A stretch of 64,000 bases of DNA, taken from contig NC_015151.1 of NCBI RefSeq assembly GCF_000190315.1, positions 2,024,509 through 2,088,508 on the forward strand. Reading direction: 5' to 3'. The notes below the pieces were generated by a model. That model made no database searches and was not told the DNA's origin. It saw only the letters and a list, made by a program, of their open reading frames with translations. The DNA comes from Vulcanisaeta moutnovskia 768-28. Lineage in GTDB: Archaea > Thermoproteota > Thermoprotei > Thermoproteales > Thermocladiaceae. Both the position numbers and the translations under genes were made by a program. The stretch's first letter is position 1, and each line of letters begins with the position of its first letter. Positions 16,627 through 26,116 of this stretch are shown piece after piece.

Positions 16627-18288
16627 ATGGCAAAAATCATTAAAATCAATAACCTCTTTGTTCGTTATTTTGGTTCCGATAAACCCGTTCTTAGGGGCTT
16701 ATCACTTGAAATTGAGGAAGGTGAATTCGTGCTCCTTGTTGGTAGAACAGGCTCTGGGAAATCCACGTTGCTTAACGTAATAAATGGTGTTATACCAAAC
16801 ATAATAAGTGCGACCGTTAGGGGTTCAGTTAATGTGGCTAATCATGATCCAAGAAAAACCCCCGTCCATGAGATGGCTACAATAGTTGGCACTGTATATC
16901 AAATACCCGAAAGTCAAATTTTCTCATTGATTGTTGATGATGACGTGGCTTTTGGACTCGAGAATAGAGCTATTGAGCCTGAGGAAATGAGAAGAAGAGT
17001 TATTGAATCCCTTAAATTGGTCAATCTTACACATAAGATGAAGCACCCAACATTCCTTCTAAGTGGTGGTGAGAAGCAGAGGCTCGTTATTGCTGGCGTT
17101 CTCGCTGTTAAACCTAGGATTTTGATTCTTGATGAACCAACATCAATGCTTGATTCCGTTGGCGCCGAGCAGATCTTTGGTCTTGTTAAGAAACTGAATG
17201 ATGAGGGACTTACAATTATCATGAGTGAGCATAGGGTTGAAAGGGTTATCGGCATGGTTGATAGGATTATTGGTCTTAAGGATGGAGTCATATACATTGA
17301 TGATGAACCACATAAGGCTGTGGCTAAGGACCTAACTAAGCTTGGTATTGAGGAGCCGCAGGTAACCACGCTATATAGGATGATCAATAAGAACTCGGAT
17401 TACTATCCAATATCTGTTGAGGAATTTCTTGAAATTGGAGTGGCAAATAAGTTGGAAATTATTAGTAGGCGTGAAGACGATAATAACACTACTATCGCTG
17501 TTTCAGTAAATAGCGTGAGATTCACATACCCAGGCAGCACACAGGAGGTTCTTAAGGGTGTTAATTTAGAAATACGTGATGGCGAAGTCGTAAGTGTTAT
17601 AGGACCTAATGGTAGTGGTAAATCAACACTAATGTACTTACTTGCGGGCATTTATAGACCGAGTACTGGTTACATTCAAGTCTTTGGACGGGATTCCACG
17701 AAGTTAATCGGTAAGGATAGGGTTAGATTAATTGGCTATGTATTTCAGGATCCTGATCAAATGCTTCTTTCAAGTACTGTTAAGGGTGAGTTGGAGTTTA
17801 CGCTTAAATTAGCAGATATTCGTGGTAAGGAGGCCGAGGATAGAATCAAGAGGATAACTAATTACCTGAATATTAGTGATTTGCTTGATCAAAGTCCACA
17901 TAAGTTATCTGTAGGACAGAGAAGACTTGTTAGTGTTGCCTCTGTCCTTGTGGCCGAGCCTAGGATTTTGATTCTTGATGAACCAACAAGGGGCCTTGAT
18001 AATGCAATGAGTATTGCATTAATGGACTTAATATTAACAATAAAGGAGGAGAGAGGTATGACACTAATCATGGTTACCCATAATATGAGACAGGTTGGGG
18101 AATACAGTGATAAGGCGTTTGTTATGTATGATGGAACTGTGGCATTTAGCGGAACGCCAGAGGAGGTTTTTGAGGAGTCACATAAGCATCCTGAGTGGGG
18201 TATATCTCCGCCTCAGGTTTTTGAGGTTACGCGAAGTATCGGTAAACCAACAGCCAGCATGAGGAGGGTGAGAGCGAATGTTGCTTAG
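16627..18288 (+). CDS. ECF transporter fused ATPase (EcfA-EcfA')
   Basis: Two complete ABC ATPase domains are joined in 553 residues. Domain 1 has Walker A GRTGSGKST, signature LSGGEKQR and Walker B ILILDEPTS. Domain 2, after about residue 290, has GPNGSGKST, signature LSVGQRR and ILILDEPTRGLD. Both are intact, so both may hydrolyse ATP. The second signature has Val for the usual Gly. In most organisms the two are separate EcfA proteins. The gene lies between the S component (8 nt) and EcfT, which it overlaps by 11 nt. Confidence 0.95.
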   Translation: MAKIIKINNLFVRYFGSDKPVLRGLSLEIEEGEFVLLVGRTGSGKSTLLNVINGVIPNIISATVRGSVNVANHDPRKTPVHEMATIVGTVYQIPESQIFSLIVDDDVAFGLENRAIEPEEMRRRVIESLKLVNLTHKMKHPTFLLSGGEKQRLVIAGVLAVKPRILILDEPTSMLDSVGAEQIFGLVKKLNDEGLTIIMSEHRVERVIGMVDRIIGLKDGVIYIDDEPHKAVAKDLTKLGIEEPQVTTLYRMINKNSDYYPISVEEFLEIGVANKLEIISRREDDNNTTIAVSVNSVRFTYPGSTQEVLKGVNLEIRDGEVVSVIGPNGSGKSTLMYLLAGIYRPSTGYIQVFGRDSTKLIGKDRVRLIGYVFQDPDQMLLSSTVKGELEFTLKLADIRGKEAEDRIKRITNYLNISDLLDQSPHKLSVGQRRLVSVASVLVAEPRILILDEPTRGLDNAMSIALMDLILTIKEERGMTLIMVTHNMRQVGEYSDKAFVMYDGTVAFSGTPEEVFEESHKHPEWGISPPQVFEVTRSIGKPTASMRRVRANVA

Positions 18289-19321
18289 CCAATTACTGTA
18301 TAACCCAGCTGTTAATTGGATAATAACATTAGTAATACTTCTTTACGGTCCGATACTGGTTGTTTACCTAATATTCAGGCTCATTGGTTTTCAAGGCTAC
18401 ATGTCATTGTTTAGGTTTATTGAGGGTAAATCAATAATTTATAGGATGGATCCCAGAACTAAGATACTGCTCTCGATAATAATTACGACTGTTGCCGCAA
18501 TAACGATTTGGTGGATATCAGCAATAATGTTTATAGCCGTCATGGCATTATACGCATTACTAAGCAATATTAGGGAGAAGCTCAGGGTAGCGCTACCCCT
18601 CATACTGGCCTCATTTATAGGAACTGCATGGACTGAATCCATATTTGCCCCATACTCATACCTACATATTATATTTCACCATGTAACGTTCCTATACGTA
18701 TTTCCACAATCACTTTCGGTGCTTGGCATAACCCAGGGAACTGGAACATTCTATGTACCGTACCTTGGCTACGTTAATAATCCAGTTGGTTTAACATGGG
18801 AGGGCATTATATATGGCTTACAAATAACGTTTAGGGCCGTGGCGGCAATAGCCTCTGGGCTACTGCTCATCTTCAGTACTCCACCTTCGGATATACTCAG
18901 ATCTCTCGAAAAAAGCGGTTTGCCTATCGAACTTGGATTCACATTATTACTCGCTGTGAGTTCTGTACCTAAGGTGCTTGAGAACTCCATGGTAGTTCTT
19001 AACTCACTGAGGGCTAGGGGGATTGACTTCAGGCCTAGGAGTAGGAATCCAGTGGCATTTATTGGCGAATCATTATTCATAATTAAGATTGTGATAATGG
19101 CGCTCGTGGGTATAGTAATACTAACGCTCAGGGATGCCAGGCAGATAGCCATTGCAGCTGACATAAGGGCATTTAGGGCTTATAGGAGGAGGACGTATTA
19201 CAAGGACATTAGGATGAATAGGATTGATTATATAGTACTTGCATTACTAATCGTGTTGCTAATTACCGGTATTTATATCTCTGGGCTTCCTGGCATGGGT
19301 GCCGTGCCATACAACCCATAA
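18278..19321 (+). CDS. ecfT: ECF transporter transmembrane subunit EcfT
   Basis: The 347-residue membrane protein has about seven to eight hydrophobic helices. Typical EcfT features are MDPRTKILLSI after the first helices and the coupling-helix region with an Ala-Arg-Gly motif, NSLRARGIDFRPRSR, near residue 245, which docks on the ATPases. It provides the scaffold that joins the S component to EcfA. It overlaps the ATPase gene by 11 nt, so these three genes form a dedicated single-substrate importer. The extra N-terminal helix makes it longer than a usual EcfT of about 260 residues. Confidence 0.9.
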   Translation: MLLSQLLYNPAVNWIITLVILLYGPILVVYLIFRLIGFQGYMSLFRFIEGKSIIYRMDPRTKILLSIIITTVAAITIWWISAIMFIAVMALYALLSNIREKLRVALPLILASFIGTAWTESIFAPYSYLHIIFHHVTFLYVFPQSLSVLGITQGTGTFYVPYLGYVNNPVGLTWEGIIYGLQITFRAVAAIASGLLLIFSTPPSDILRSLEKSGLPIELGFTLLLAVSSVPKVLENSMVVLNSLRARGIDFRPRSRNPVAFIGESLFIIKIVIMALVGIVILTLRDARQIAIAADIRAFRAYRRRTYYKDIRMNRIDYIVLALLIVLLITGIYISGLPGMGAVPYNP

Positions 19322-19355
19322 TAGTTATTAATATGGAGCTAAGTATTTATGATGA

Positions 19356-20036
19356 ATGAGTAGGCGTAGGTTTGAGGTGGCGCCATTAAGTATTTACGGG
19401 ACATCGACAATAGGTGTATATATATTTACAAATAATACCTTAACTATTGTTCCCATGGATGTTCCTGATAAGGTAATTAACTCAATAAGAGATACGCTAG
19501 GTACAACAGTAATTAAATCATCACTTGCAAAATCACCATTGATAGGTATATTCATGATTGGAAATGACAATGGTGTATTAGTACCAAGTATAGTAACTGA
19601 GGATGAGGTAAATGAGTTAAGAAAGAATGGTCTTAACGTCTCAGTAATACGCACGAGATATACCGCAGTTGCAAACCTGGTATTAACGAATAGTAGGAAG
19701 ACCGTGGTATCACCAATCATTGAAAAGGAATATATTGATTTAATAAGGGATACATTGGGTACGGAGGTTATTATCGATGAGATCTGCGGAACCTACCTAG
19801 TTGGTTCAATAGCAGTGGCAAACGATAGAGGTGTTTTACTAAGCCCTGAGGCTAGGGATGAGGATGAGAGGAAGATTAGGGATTACTTCGGATTGCCAGT
19901 TAATGTAGGTACTGTAAATAGGGGTAGGAGTTTCCTCAGGGGTGGGCTTGTCGTTAATAACAATGGTGGTCTAGTGGGTAGTGATACCACGGGCTTTGAA
20001 ATAGTTAGGATTATGCAGGCACTAGGCGGTGCATGA
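19356..20036 (+). CDS. eif6: Translation initiation factor 6 (aIF6)
   Basis: The 226-residue protein shows the fivefold pseudo-symmetric repeats of the eIF6 pentein, with SIYGTSTIGVYIFTN at the first strand. Repeating elements include GIFMIGNDNGVLVP, LVLTNSRKTVVSP, VGSIAVANDRGVLLSP and LVVNNNGGLVG. aIF6 binds the large ribosomal subunit and keeps it from joining the small one. Two starts are possible: ATG 19356 with a TATA-like element at 19322-19334, or GTG 19377 with another at 19342-19350. The latter begins right at the conserved PLSIYG. It follows the ECF operon by 34 nt. Confidence 0.95.
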   Translation: MSRRRFEVAPLSIYGTSTIGVYIFTNNTLTIVPMDVPDKVINSIRDTLGTTVIKSSLAKSPLIGIFMIGNDNGVLVPSIVTEDEVNELRKNGLNVSVIRTRYTAVANLVLTNSRKTVVSPIIEKEYIDLIRDTLGTEVIIDEICGTYLVGSIAVANDRGVLLSPEARDEDERKIRDYFGLPVNVGTVNRGRSFLRGGLVVNNNGGLVGSDTTGFEIVRIMQALGGA

Positions 20037-20044
20037 CCATGGCA

Positions 20045-21517
20045 TTACCTAATTAACTCCCTGGCCTTATTAATGCATTCCTCACCAAACCCATGTATAT
20101 TTCTCAATAACTCACTTATCAATTTCTCAACCCTAACCTGCAACTTACTTGGTATTACACCCATACTTACATATGATATGTACTCATCATAGTCAATAAC
20201 CCTGGCCTCATTAGAATCCCATCTCTTAACAATATCAACCACAAGGTCAATATAAAGTACATTACCTCCTGTGTACTCAATAGGCGTATTAATATTCACA
20301 TAAATGCCCTTAGGTCTCAAGGAACGATCTGCATAAACATGAACTAGGTACTCACTACCCACTGATGAACAGGTTATTGCAATATCACCCTCCTCCTTAG
20401 GGAGCCCAAGGCCATCAAGATAGCCACCACCCCTCAACCTACGCAATAAAACAATATCACCAGGCTCAAGCTTAAGTGCATCAGCAATACCAAGCCTAAT
20501 AACCTCACCACTAGGCTTAATATGCATAATACCAACCCTATGCCTTCTACTCATCAACTGCCTCATGAACTCCGCACTAAACCCAGCCCTATCATTACAA
20601 TGACTAAGGAATGACTCAACGAAATCGAGTAATGTAGTGCGTCTTCTCAGTGTCTTATATGTGTGATGTCCCATTATTGTTGGCATGACGTTGTTCCTAA
20701 CATTATCAAGCAGGAGTTTAGCCCTGCCATTAAGCATGATCTCAGTAATACACTCGCCATCCTGAAGCACAGTGTATGGTGAGGATGACCTACTTGCAGC
20801 ATTTACCTCATTGAATATACTCAATGCTCTTTCAGCCTCTCTAGCAGCCTCATTCTCAGTTAGGAATTGGGCACTACTTCTCCACTTAATGCTATATCCA
20901 CTTAATTTACTGACATACTTAAGACCAACCTTAAGAAGCACTTGCCTAGCCTCATACTCCCTGATATGCCTACTAAATAATACTGTACCACTACCCGGGA
21001 CTATCGAGACATACTCCGTATCGACCCTAATACCAGGCATTGCAACAAGTTCATCGCTTGGGTAAACCCTCGTTTTACTTATGATTATTGGAATCACATC
21101 ACCATCATTATATGCATTACCTGGCGCTCTAAGCACGGCCTTAATGCCATTGCCAATATCGACAAGGTAATTACCATTACTAACATTAACAATACCTATT
21201 ATAACTCTATGAAGCGGAACAACGGACTTCCAAGTTAAGGCTTCATTCTCAACAACCCTGAGCAGGTTATTAACGACATCATTAACCACACCGCACTTAC
21301 CCATTACCGTTAACGCTCCAGGGATCCTCTCGGAGTCCTTAATCGTAACGTCAGGCGCAGAATTATCAACATTGATACTAAACCTACTGATTATCACGTC
21401 AGAAGCTTGCGCAATGGTATAACCGAGATCAAGCGCTAACTTACTAATTGCAGTCGCGTATTTACCCCTAATCCTAACCCTATAGCTATATTTACTCACA
21501 GAAAATTGACTTATCAA
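20045..21517 (-). CDS. FAU-1, AU-rich RNA-binding protein / RNase E/G-like
   Basis: The 490-residue protein has the architecture of archaeal FAU-1. The N-terminal RNase E/G-like and S1-type region includes HRVIIGIVNVSNGNYLVDIG and a long central part. A C-terminal DUF402 domain contains GIYVNINTPIEYTGGNVLYIDLVVD and ends with EKLISELL. FAU-1 proteins bind AU-rich RNA, and Pyrococcus FAU-1 takes part in 5S rRNA maturation. It converges on aIF6, whose stop lies 8 nt away. The start may be the ATG at 21517. Confidence 0.88.
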   Translation of the reverse strand: MISQFSVSKYSYRVRIRGKYATAISKLALDLGYTIAQASDVIISRFSINVDNSAPDVTIKDSERIPGALTVMGKCGVVNDVVNNLLRVVENEALTWKSVVPLHRVIIGIVNVSNGNYLVDIGNGIKAVLRAPGNAYNDGDVIPIIISKTRVYPSDELVAMPGIRVDTEYVSIVPGSGTVLFSRHIREYEARQVLLKVGLKYVSKLSGYSIKWRSSAQFLTENEAAREAERALSIFNEVNAASRSSSPYTVLQDGECITEIMLNGRAKLLLDNVRNNVMPTIMGHHTYKTLRRRTTLLDFVESFLSHCNDRAGFSAEFMRQLMSRRHRVGIMHIKPSGEVIRLGIADALKLEPGDIVLLRRLRGGGYLDGLGLPKEEGDIAITCSSVGSEYLVHVYADRSLRPKGIYVNINTPIEYTGGNVLYIDLVVDIVKRWDSNEARVIDYDEYISYVSMGVIPSKLQVRVEKLISELLRNIHGFGEECINKARELIR

Positions 21518-21545
21518 GGGCTAAAATAATTTACGACCATGTAAT

Positions 21546-21935
21546 TTAACGGCAAATACCATACTTAATGTACGAGGCAATTATTAAGCCAAGAAACAAC
21601 ACTGAGATTGCTAATGGGAATGCAAGTATAAGCGTTGAACCAATGACTGGCTGCCTAACGGCCATGTAAACAGATAGTGGTAAGCAAACTATGAAAAATA
21701 GAACCATAAGTACACTAAATATGTTACTCCATTTACGCTCCTCAGCACTTTGTATCCTCGGTGGCTTAACGGCAACAAAGGAAAACACTAGGAATACTAA
21801 AAAGGCCACCAACCCTATGAAATTAGTCGTGTTAATTATCCACGTAATTAAAAAGAACACAGCAACGACTAGGTAAACAATCATAAACCTCCTACTCATT
21901 ACGGCATTACCGCAATTAAACCCTTGACTACTCAT
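21546..21935 (-). CDS. Small multi-pass membrane protein
   Basis: This 129-residue protein has about four hydrophobic segments: two closely spaced near residues 14-55 and two near 72-120. A basic, charged loop lies between the pairs (KPPRIQSAEERKW). The short N-terminus ends in SRR before the first helix, so it is probably cytoplasmic. No family is recognised. It lies between FAU-1 and the PaREP1 gene on the same strand, with gaps of 28 and 40 nt, but no shared function is evident. Confidence 0.7.
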   Translation of the reverse strand: MSSQGFNCGNAVMSRRFMIVYLVVAVFFLITWIINTTNFIGLVAFLVFLVFSFVAVKPPRIQSAEERKWSNIFSVLMVLFFIVCLPLSVYMAVRQPVIGSTLILAFPLAISVLFLGLIIASYIKYGICR

Positions 21936-21975
21936 ATACTAAAGTAATGAACAATACTTAATTAAATGTTTCCCA

Positions 21976-22455
21976 TTAACTGGTTCCCGAAATACTCTTT
22001 GCAAGGTTTACAAGAGCCTCGATGTCGGGTAAGTCCCTCCTGACCTGGTCAGACCTTAACCTTGCCTCATGAAATCCCTCAACGTGCAAAAACCATGCTC
22101 GTCCCCACCACCACCTAACCTCCCTTCTGCTAAGCCTATCGGCAGTATTATCCACTGCATCAAATAATAGCTGTGCCGTCCACCTACCAATCTCAGAGGC
22201 TTTCTTTGCCTCATCTAGGCCTAGGGTTATGGCTATTGCCTTAATGGCCTCCTCAGCGGCCTTGTAAAGCTTCTCGCTGGCCTGCACAGGATCCTTGCTA
22301 ATGAGTTCCCTACCCTCATTTAGGAATTTCTCGGCAAGTTCAAGGTGAGCTTTACTTGTTGTTGATGGGTCAAGTGATAGTGCCTTGGCTATTAAGTCCA
22401 CTATGTCTATTCCCTTTCTCTCAGCCTCGTCGATTATCAACTTTGGTATTTCCAC
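21976..22455 (-). CDS. PaREP1 family protein
   Basis: This 159-residue helical protein matches the PaREP1 family, first seen as repeats in Pyrobaculum. SKAHLELAEKFLNEGREL is followed by DPVQASEKLYKAAEEAIKA and the family motif WWWGRAWFLHVEGFHEARL, then DLPDIEALV. The fold is a HEPN-like helical bundle. HEPN proteins are often RNases or partners of nucleotidyltransferases, but the RxxxxH motif is not obvious here and no MNT gene is next to it. The family is expanded in Thermoproteales and supports the taxonomic guess. Confidence 0.9.
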   Translation of the reverse strand: MEIPKLIIDEAERKGIDIVDLIAKALSLDPSTTSKAHLELAEKFLNEGRELISKDPVQASEKLYKAAEEAIKAIAITLGLDEAKKASEIGRWTAQLLFDAVDNTADRLSRREVRWWWGRAWFLHVEGFHEARLRSDQVRRDLPDIEALVNLAKSISGTS

Positions 22456-22538
22456 GATTTACATTGTTGATGCGGAGTTAAAAATGTTTGTTCGTAATAA
22501 CGTTAGTGCCTTATTAATTGGGGTGTTACTATATTGAC

Positions 22539-23261
22539 GTGAGTATTAAGTGCATTGCCTCAGGCCAGAAGGGTGGTGTTGGTAAGAGCACGCTAACAAT
22601 ACTGACGGCTAAGGCTGCACCTGCACTCGGCATTAGGCTAGCCATTATCGACCTAGCCATGGGCAACCCAAGTACGTCCCTCAACCTACTTGGTAATATA
22701 CCGAGGCATACCCTGGCTACCTACGTAATTAATGTATCTAAGGTTAATGAGGTCATTCACGTAATTCCAACAGAGCATGGTCCCGTCTACCTAATACCCT
22801 CTGGTTATGGTGATTTAGCGCTTATTAATGAGTACGGAGATTTTAAGGAGAGGTTAGGCTCTTTGATTAAGTATTTGATTGATAGGGTTGGGATTGATCA
22901 TGTGGTTATTGATTTCCCATCGTTTGAGCCAAGCCTAGATAGCGTGCTGAATGAGGCATTGGATGAGTGCGATATTGTTTATCCAGTGGGTATTCAGGAC
23001 CTTGGCTCGGTGGTTGCCCTGAGGAACCTGTTGCATTTTGTTAGGAGGTTTTCGATTAATGTTGGTCGCCCTGTGATTAATATGTTTAGGGAGTCCCTGG
23101 GTAGGCAGTGGGTTGCTGTTGTTGGTAAGCTCAGTGGTTTGGAGCCCAGTATTATTCATTATGATCCCTGGGTCATCCGGTGGGTTCATGATGGTGCTGG
23201 TCAGTATGGTGTTGGCGTTAAAGAGGCTTTGTCATACGTAATTAGGGAGATTCTAAGTTAG
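22539..23261 (+). CDS. ParA/MinD-like deviant Walker ATPase
   Basis: This 240-residue P-loop ATPase carries the deviant Walker A motif SGQKGGVGKST near residues 7-17, with the signature Lys at its start. IIDLAMGNPSTS is the A' motif and VVIDFPSFEPS the Walker B. The GTG at 22539 is preferred to a TTG at 22518, since it begins VSIKCIASGQKGG and gives the usual short lead before the P-loop. ParA/MinD proteins position DNA or protein complexes. No ParB or membrane anchor is seen, and the C-terminal part is not amphipathic in the MinD way, so the role is open. Confidence 0.87.
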   Translation: MSIKCIASGQKGGVGKSTLTILTAKAAPALGIRLAIIDLAMGNPSTSLNLLGNIPRHTLATYVINVSKVNEVIHVIPTEHGPVYLIPSGYGDLALINEYGDFKERLGSLIKYLIDRVGIDHVVIDFPSFEPSLDSVLNEALDECDIVYPVGIQDLGSVVALRNLLHFVRRFSINVGRPVINMFRESLGRQWVAVVGKLSGLEPSIIHYDPWVIRWVHDGAGQYGVGVKEALSYVIREILS

Positions 23262-23312
23262 TAGTTGTTACGCAAAATGGTTTTAAGGCATTAATTATTA
23301 GTCATTAATGCG

Positions 23313-24167
23313 GTGTCCATTGAGGAGTTTCGAGGCATTACAGTGGATTCTGAGGATGGCGAGAGGTGGCTACTTATTGCCGATACTCACGTCGGCCTAG
23401 AGGTTGAGCTTGGTAAGAAGGGGGTCAGGATACCGAGCCAGTCAGCTAGGATTGCTCAGTTAGTCCTGGACTTCGCCGAGAGGACCGGAGCAACATCGCT
23501 GGTGATACTCGGTGATGTTAAGCATGAAATAGCCAGTATAGTCGAGAGTGCCAAGGAGATTAGGGAATTCCTAAACAGGGTCAGCGGTAAGTTCAATAAG
23601 GTGGTCCTTGTTAAGGGCAACCATGATGGTAACCTAGACCTAATATTGAGTAGTGACGTGAAGCCTAACGTTTACCTAATCGACTCGAGGGGTTTCGTAA
23701 TGAGGAGTAAGGACGGGAAAAAACTCCTCCTGCTTCACGGTAACTCAAAGCCTAGGATTGAGGATTTCATGAATGCCGACGCAATAATAATGGGACACAC
23801 TCACCCAGCCATACTCATACAGGACGTGACAGGTTATGTAATGAGGTCACCCGTCATTGTAAAGATACGCGTTAATAAGTCCGTGTTCGGTAAAAACATG
23901 TATAACACCGAAATAGGCGCCACGGGCCTCATGAACATAATAGTACTACCCACATTTAACCCATTGACCGTGGGCATGGACGTGTTCGAAATATTCCCAA
24001 AGGACCTCGTCGAAGTCGAAACAATACTCCACTACGCACGCACCTGGGAGATACTAGGTAACATTGAGGTTTACCTAACGGATATGACGTACCTCGGCAC
24101 AATGGATGTACTAGCCAGGATAAGGGAGGACATGGGCGAGGGAGGTTACGACATTGATTGGCTATAA
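23313..24167 (+). CDS. Calcineurin-like metallophosphoesterase
   Basis: All metal-binding motifs of the family are present in 284 residues: ADTHVGLE near residue 23, GDVKHE near 68, GNHDG near 100, LLLHGN near 142 and GHTHPA near 160. The type resembles the archaeal SbcD-related phosphoesterases (ICC-like). Its substrate, a nucleic acid or a small phosphate ester, cannot be told. The start is GTG 23313. The C-terminal 70 residues beyond the domain (VDVFEIFPKDL region onward) are unusual and helical. It follows the ParA-like gene by about 50 nt. Confidence 0.9.
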   Translation: MSIEEFRGITVDSEDGERWLLIADTHVGLEVELGKKGVRIPSQSARIAQLVLDFAERTGATSLVILGDVKHEIASIVESAKEIREFLNRVSGKFNKVVLVKGNHDGNLDLILSSDVKPNVYLIDSRGFVMRSKDGKKLLLLHGNSKPRIEDFMNADAIIMGHTHPAILIQDVTGYVMRSPVIVKIRVNKSVFGKNMYNTEIGATGLMNIIVLPTFNPLTVGMDVFEIFPKDLVEVETILHYARTWEILGNIEVYLTDMTYLGTMDVLARIREDMGEGGYDIDWL

Positions 24168-24309
24168 GAGTTACAAATAAGGAACGTAGTGCCTCAATGA
24201 GGATTATCGGCATCATGCATTAATAAGAACGTTAAAGCGACTCAGCATTCTTAGTCCACCCTTTTAGGGGAATAGCTGGACTTAAAAGTTCTTTAGGAAA
24301 TAATACCTA

Positions 24310-25986
24310 ATGCCTATGGAATTGAGACCGAGGCATTTAATAATGATTATCTTAATAATTGCCATCATCACTGGAGCTCTCATTGTGATGATAACGGTTA
24401 ATGCAAGCCTCGGCCAAAGCTACGTAATGCCGTTTAAGACCATTACGACAAAGTCGGCGTTAATCGAATATTACGGCGGTAGCGTCACTGGGCACCCGGC
24501 TTTGGTGATTCACGTGTACATGAATGGACAACCCATTGAGGTCACGGTAAGCCTATTCGCCTTCACACCAAGGCACATATACACAATAGGCTACTACAAA
24601 GGCTTAGGTACGGTATCCATAAGTCTGGATAACCCATTGATCATGAGAATAGCGAGTGATTGGTATGGTAATTACAGCGATGCAATATGGCCATCACTAA
24701 TAGCCTTCATAACATACACCAATGACACACCTGAAGTATACATGAAGGTGGTCACTATTCCATACCCACCCAGTTATCTTTCGTTGAATAAGCCATTAAC
24801 AATAGTGGTTAATACGAACATAACAAAAAATGACCTTATGATACCTGAGCTGATCAATAGCATTAAAGACCCATCTGCGGGTGGCGGCTCACCACCACCT
24901 AAGGGATTCACCTACATAGGTAACTGCAATGGCAATGGCGTAGTTAGGAATAACCCACCGGGACCTGGTGCGTGGATCCTGGCTAATTGCCTTGAGTATG
25001 AGGGATCATGGCCTCAATTCTTCATTGGATGGAGCGAAAACGTCTTAACTAAATCAGGCATTAGCGGTATATCCTTTACGGTAAACGATTACATAGAATC
25101 AGGCAGTGGCCCTTACGGAGTCCTGAACAGGACAGCCTACTGCATCCCAACGGGCACGTGGGGCTCATCATACCTAGAACTCGTTGGCCCGTTATTCGAG
25201 TTTAGCAATAACATGAATATTGAGTTATGGAATGGTTATACCTCAATTGAAGCTGAACCAGACGCGTCTTTATCCCCGGGTACGGCTAACGGCTTTTTAT
25301 CAGGTGATGTAATAACCTACCAGGTCAATGGCCCTGGATTCGTTTACACATACTTTGATAGTTACATTGCCTTTGTCTCGTTCTACTACAAGACCGGTAA
25401 CTACATCTTTTGGACTAACGGCACGTACATACTGGGCTTCGGGAGCAACACAATGCCCAGCGGTGACACTAATACGCTATACCTAATGCCCGGGATTGAC
25501 ATGGGTAACGGACCAATAACGAGCATGTTCGTGAACATGAATTACTTCGGCTATGAACCATCGATCTATGACGGCTATGAAGTAATTGGGGCAGGCGCAA
25601 TACCACTATGCTCGAATGAACCAAGCATTACTACAGGTACTGGAGGCGTTACGTTCACACTAAGTTCATTAATAACCACGTACAATCCAAACCCGGTCGG
25701 CATTGCCTTTGCACTATCGCTATTACTTGATCCTTGGGATGCAATGCCTAACTTATTTGCGTCACTTACTAGGTTATTCATACCACCAGTTACGGCAAGC
25801 ACCTATTACACTCAAACACAAGTAATGATTGGCGCCTCAAATACACAATTAGGGATATATCGGCTATACATAACGTTCATAGGTACGAACGCGGCGCAAA
25901 ACAATGGTAATGAATATTACTGGCCAATGGGCATTATACTCAATTACTCAAGCCCATACACGGGACAAACACTATGCAATGGGTGA
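24310..25986 (+). CDS. Large secreted or surface-anchored protein A
   Basis: The 558-residue protein has an N-terminal hydrophobic anchor (about residues 11-32, rich in Ile) after a basic start, then an exported beta-rich body with many Gly, Tyr, Asn and Thr and several NxS/T glycosylation sites. A Pro/Gly linker (PSAGGGSPPPKG) near residue 195 divides it in two. Cys residues in the second half (NCNGNG, ANCLEYE, AYCIPTG, LCSNE, LCNG) may form disulfides. No family is recognised. Its style resembles the 480-residue protein at 29696. Composition and size suggest a cell-surface or secreted glycoprotein, possibly an enzyme. Confidence 0.75.
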   Translation: MPMELRPRHLIMIILIIAIITGALIVMITVNASLGQSYVMPFKTITTKSALIEYYGGSVTGHPALVIHVYMNGQPIEVTVSLFAFTPRHIYTIGYYKGLGTVSISLDNPLIMRIASDWYGNYSDAIWPSLIAFITYTNDTPEVYMKVVTIPYPPSYLSLNKPLTIVVNTNITKNDLMIPELINSIKDPSAGGGSPPPKGFTYIGNCNGNGVVRNNPPGPGAWILANCLEYEGSWPQFFIGWSENVLTKSGISGISFTVNDYIESGSGPYGVLNRTAYCIPTGTWGSSYLELVGPLFEFSNNMNIELWNGYTSIEAEPDASLSPGTANGFLSGDVITYQVNGPGFVYTYFDSYIAFVSFYYKTGNYIFWTNGTYILGFGSNTMPSGDTNTLYLMPGIDMGNGPITSMFVNMNYFGYEPSIYDGYEVIGAGAIPLCSNEPSITTGTGGVTFTLSSLITTYNPNPVGIAFALSLLLDPWDAMPNLFASLTRLFIPPVTASTYYTQTQVMIGASNTQLGIYRLYITFIGTNAAQNNGNEYYWPMGIILNYSSPYTGQTLCNG

Positions 25987-26116
25987 TTAATCAGTCCGTT
26001 GAGGCATTAATCGAGCTTTGCCTTTAGGCTTTGAAGGGTTGCTTAAGTGGGTATTGTAATTATTATTCCCATTAAACCCCAGTAATTTAATAAGCATTAG
26101 TCTGCTTATTGCGCGT

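Noticed and set aside
25987-26116. Possible C/D sRNA on the minus strand with CTGA near 25990
   Set aside because: A D box and a C'-like motif are seen, but no C box and no second D' box at the right distance.
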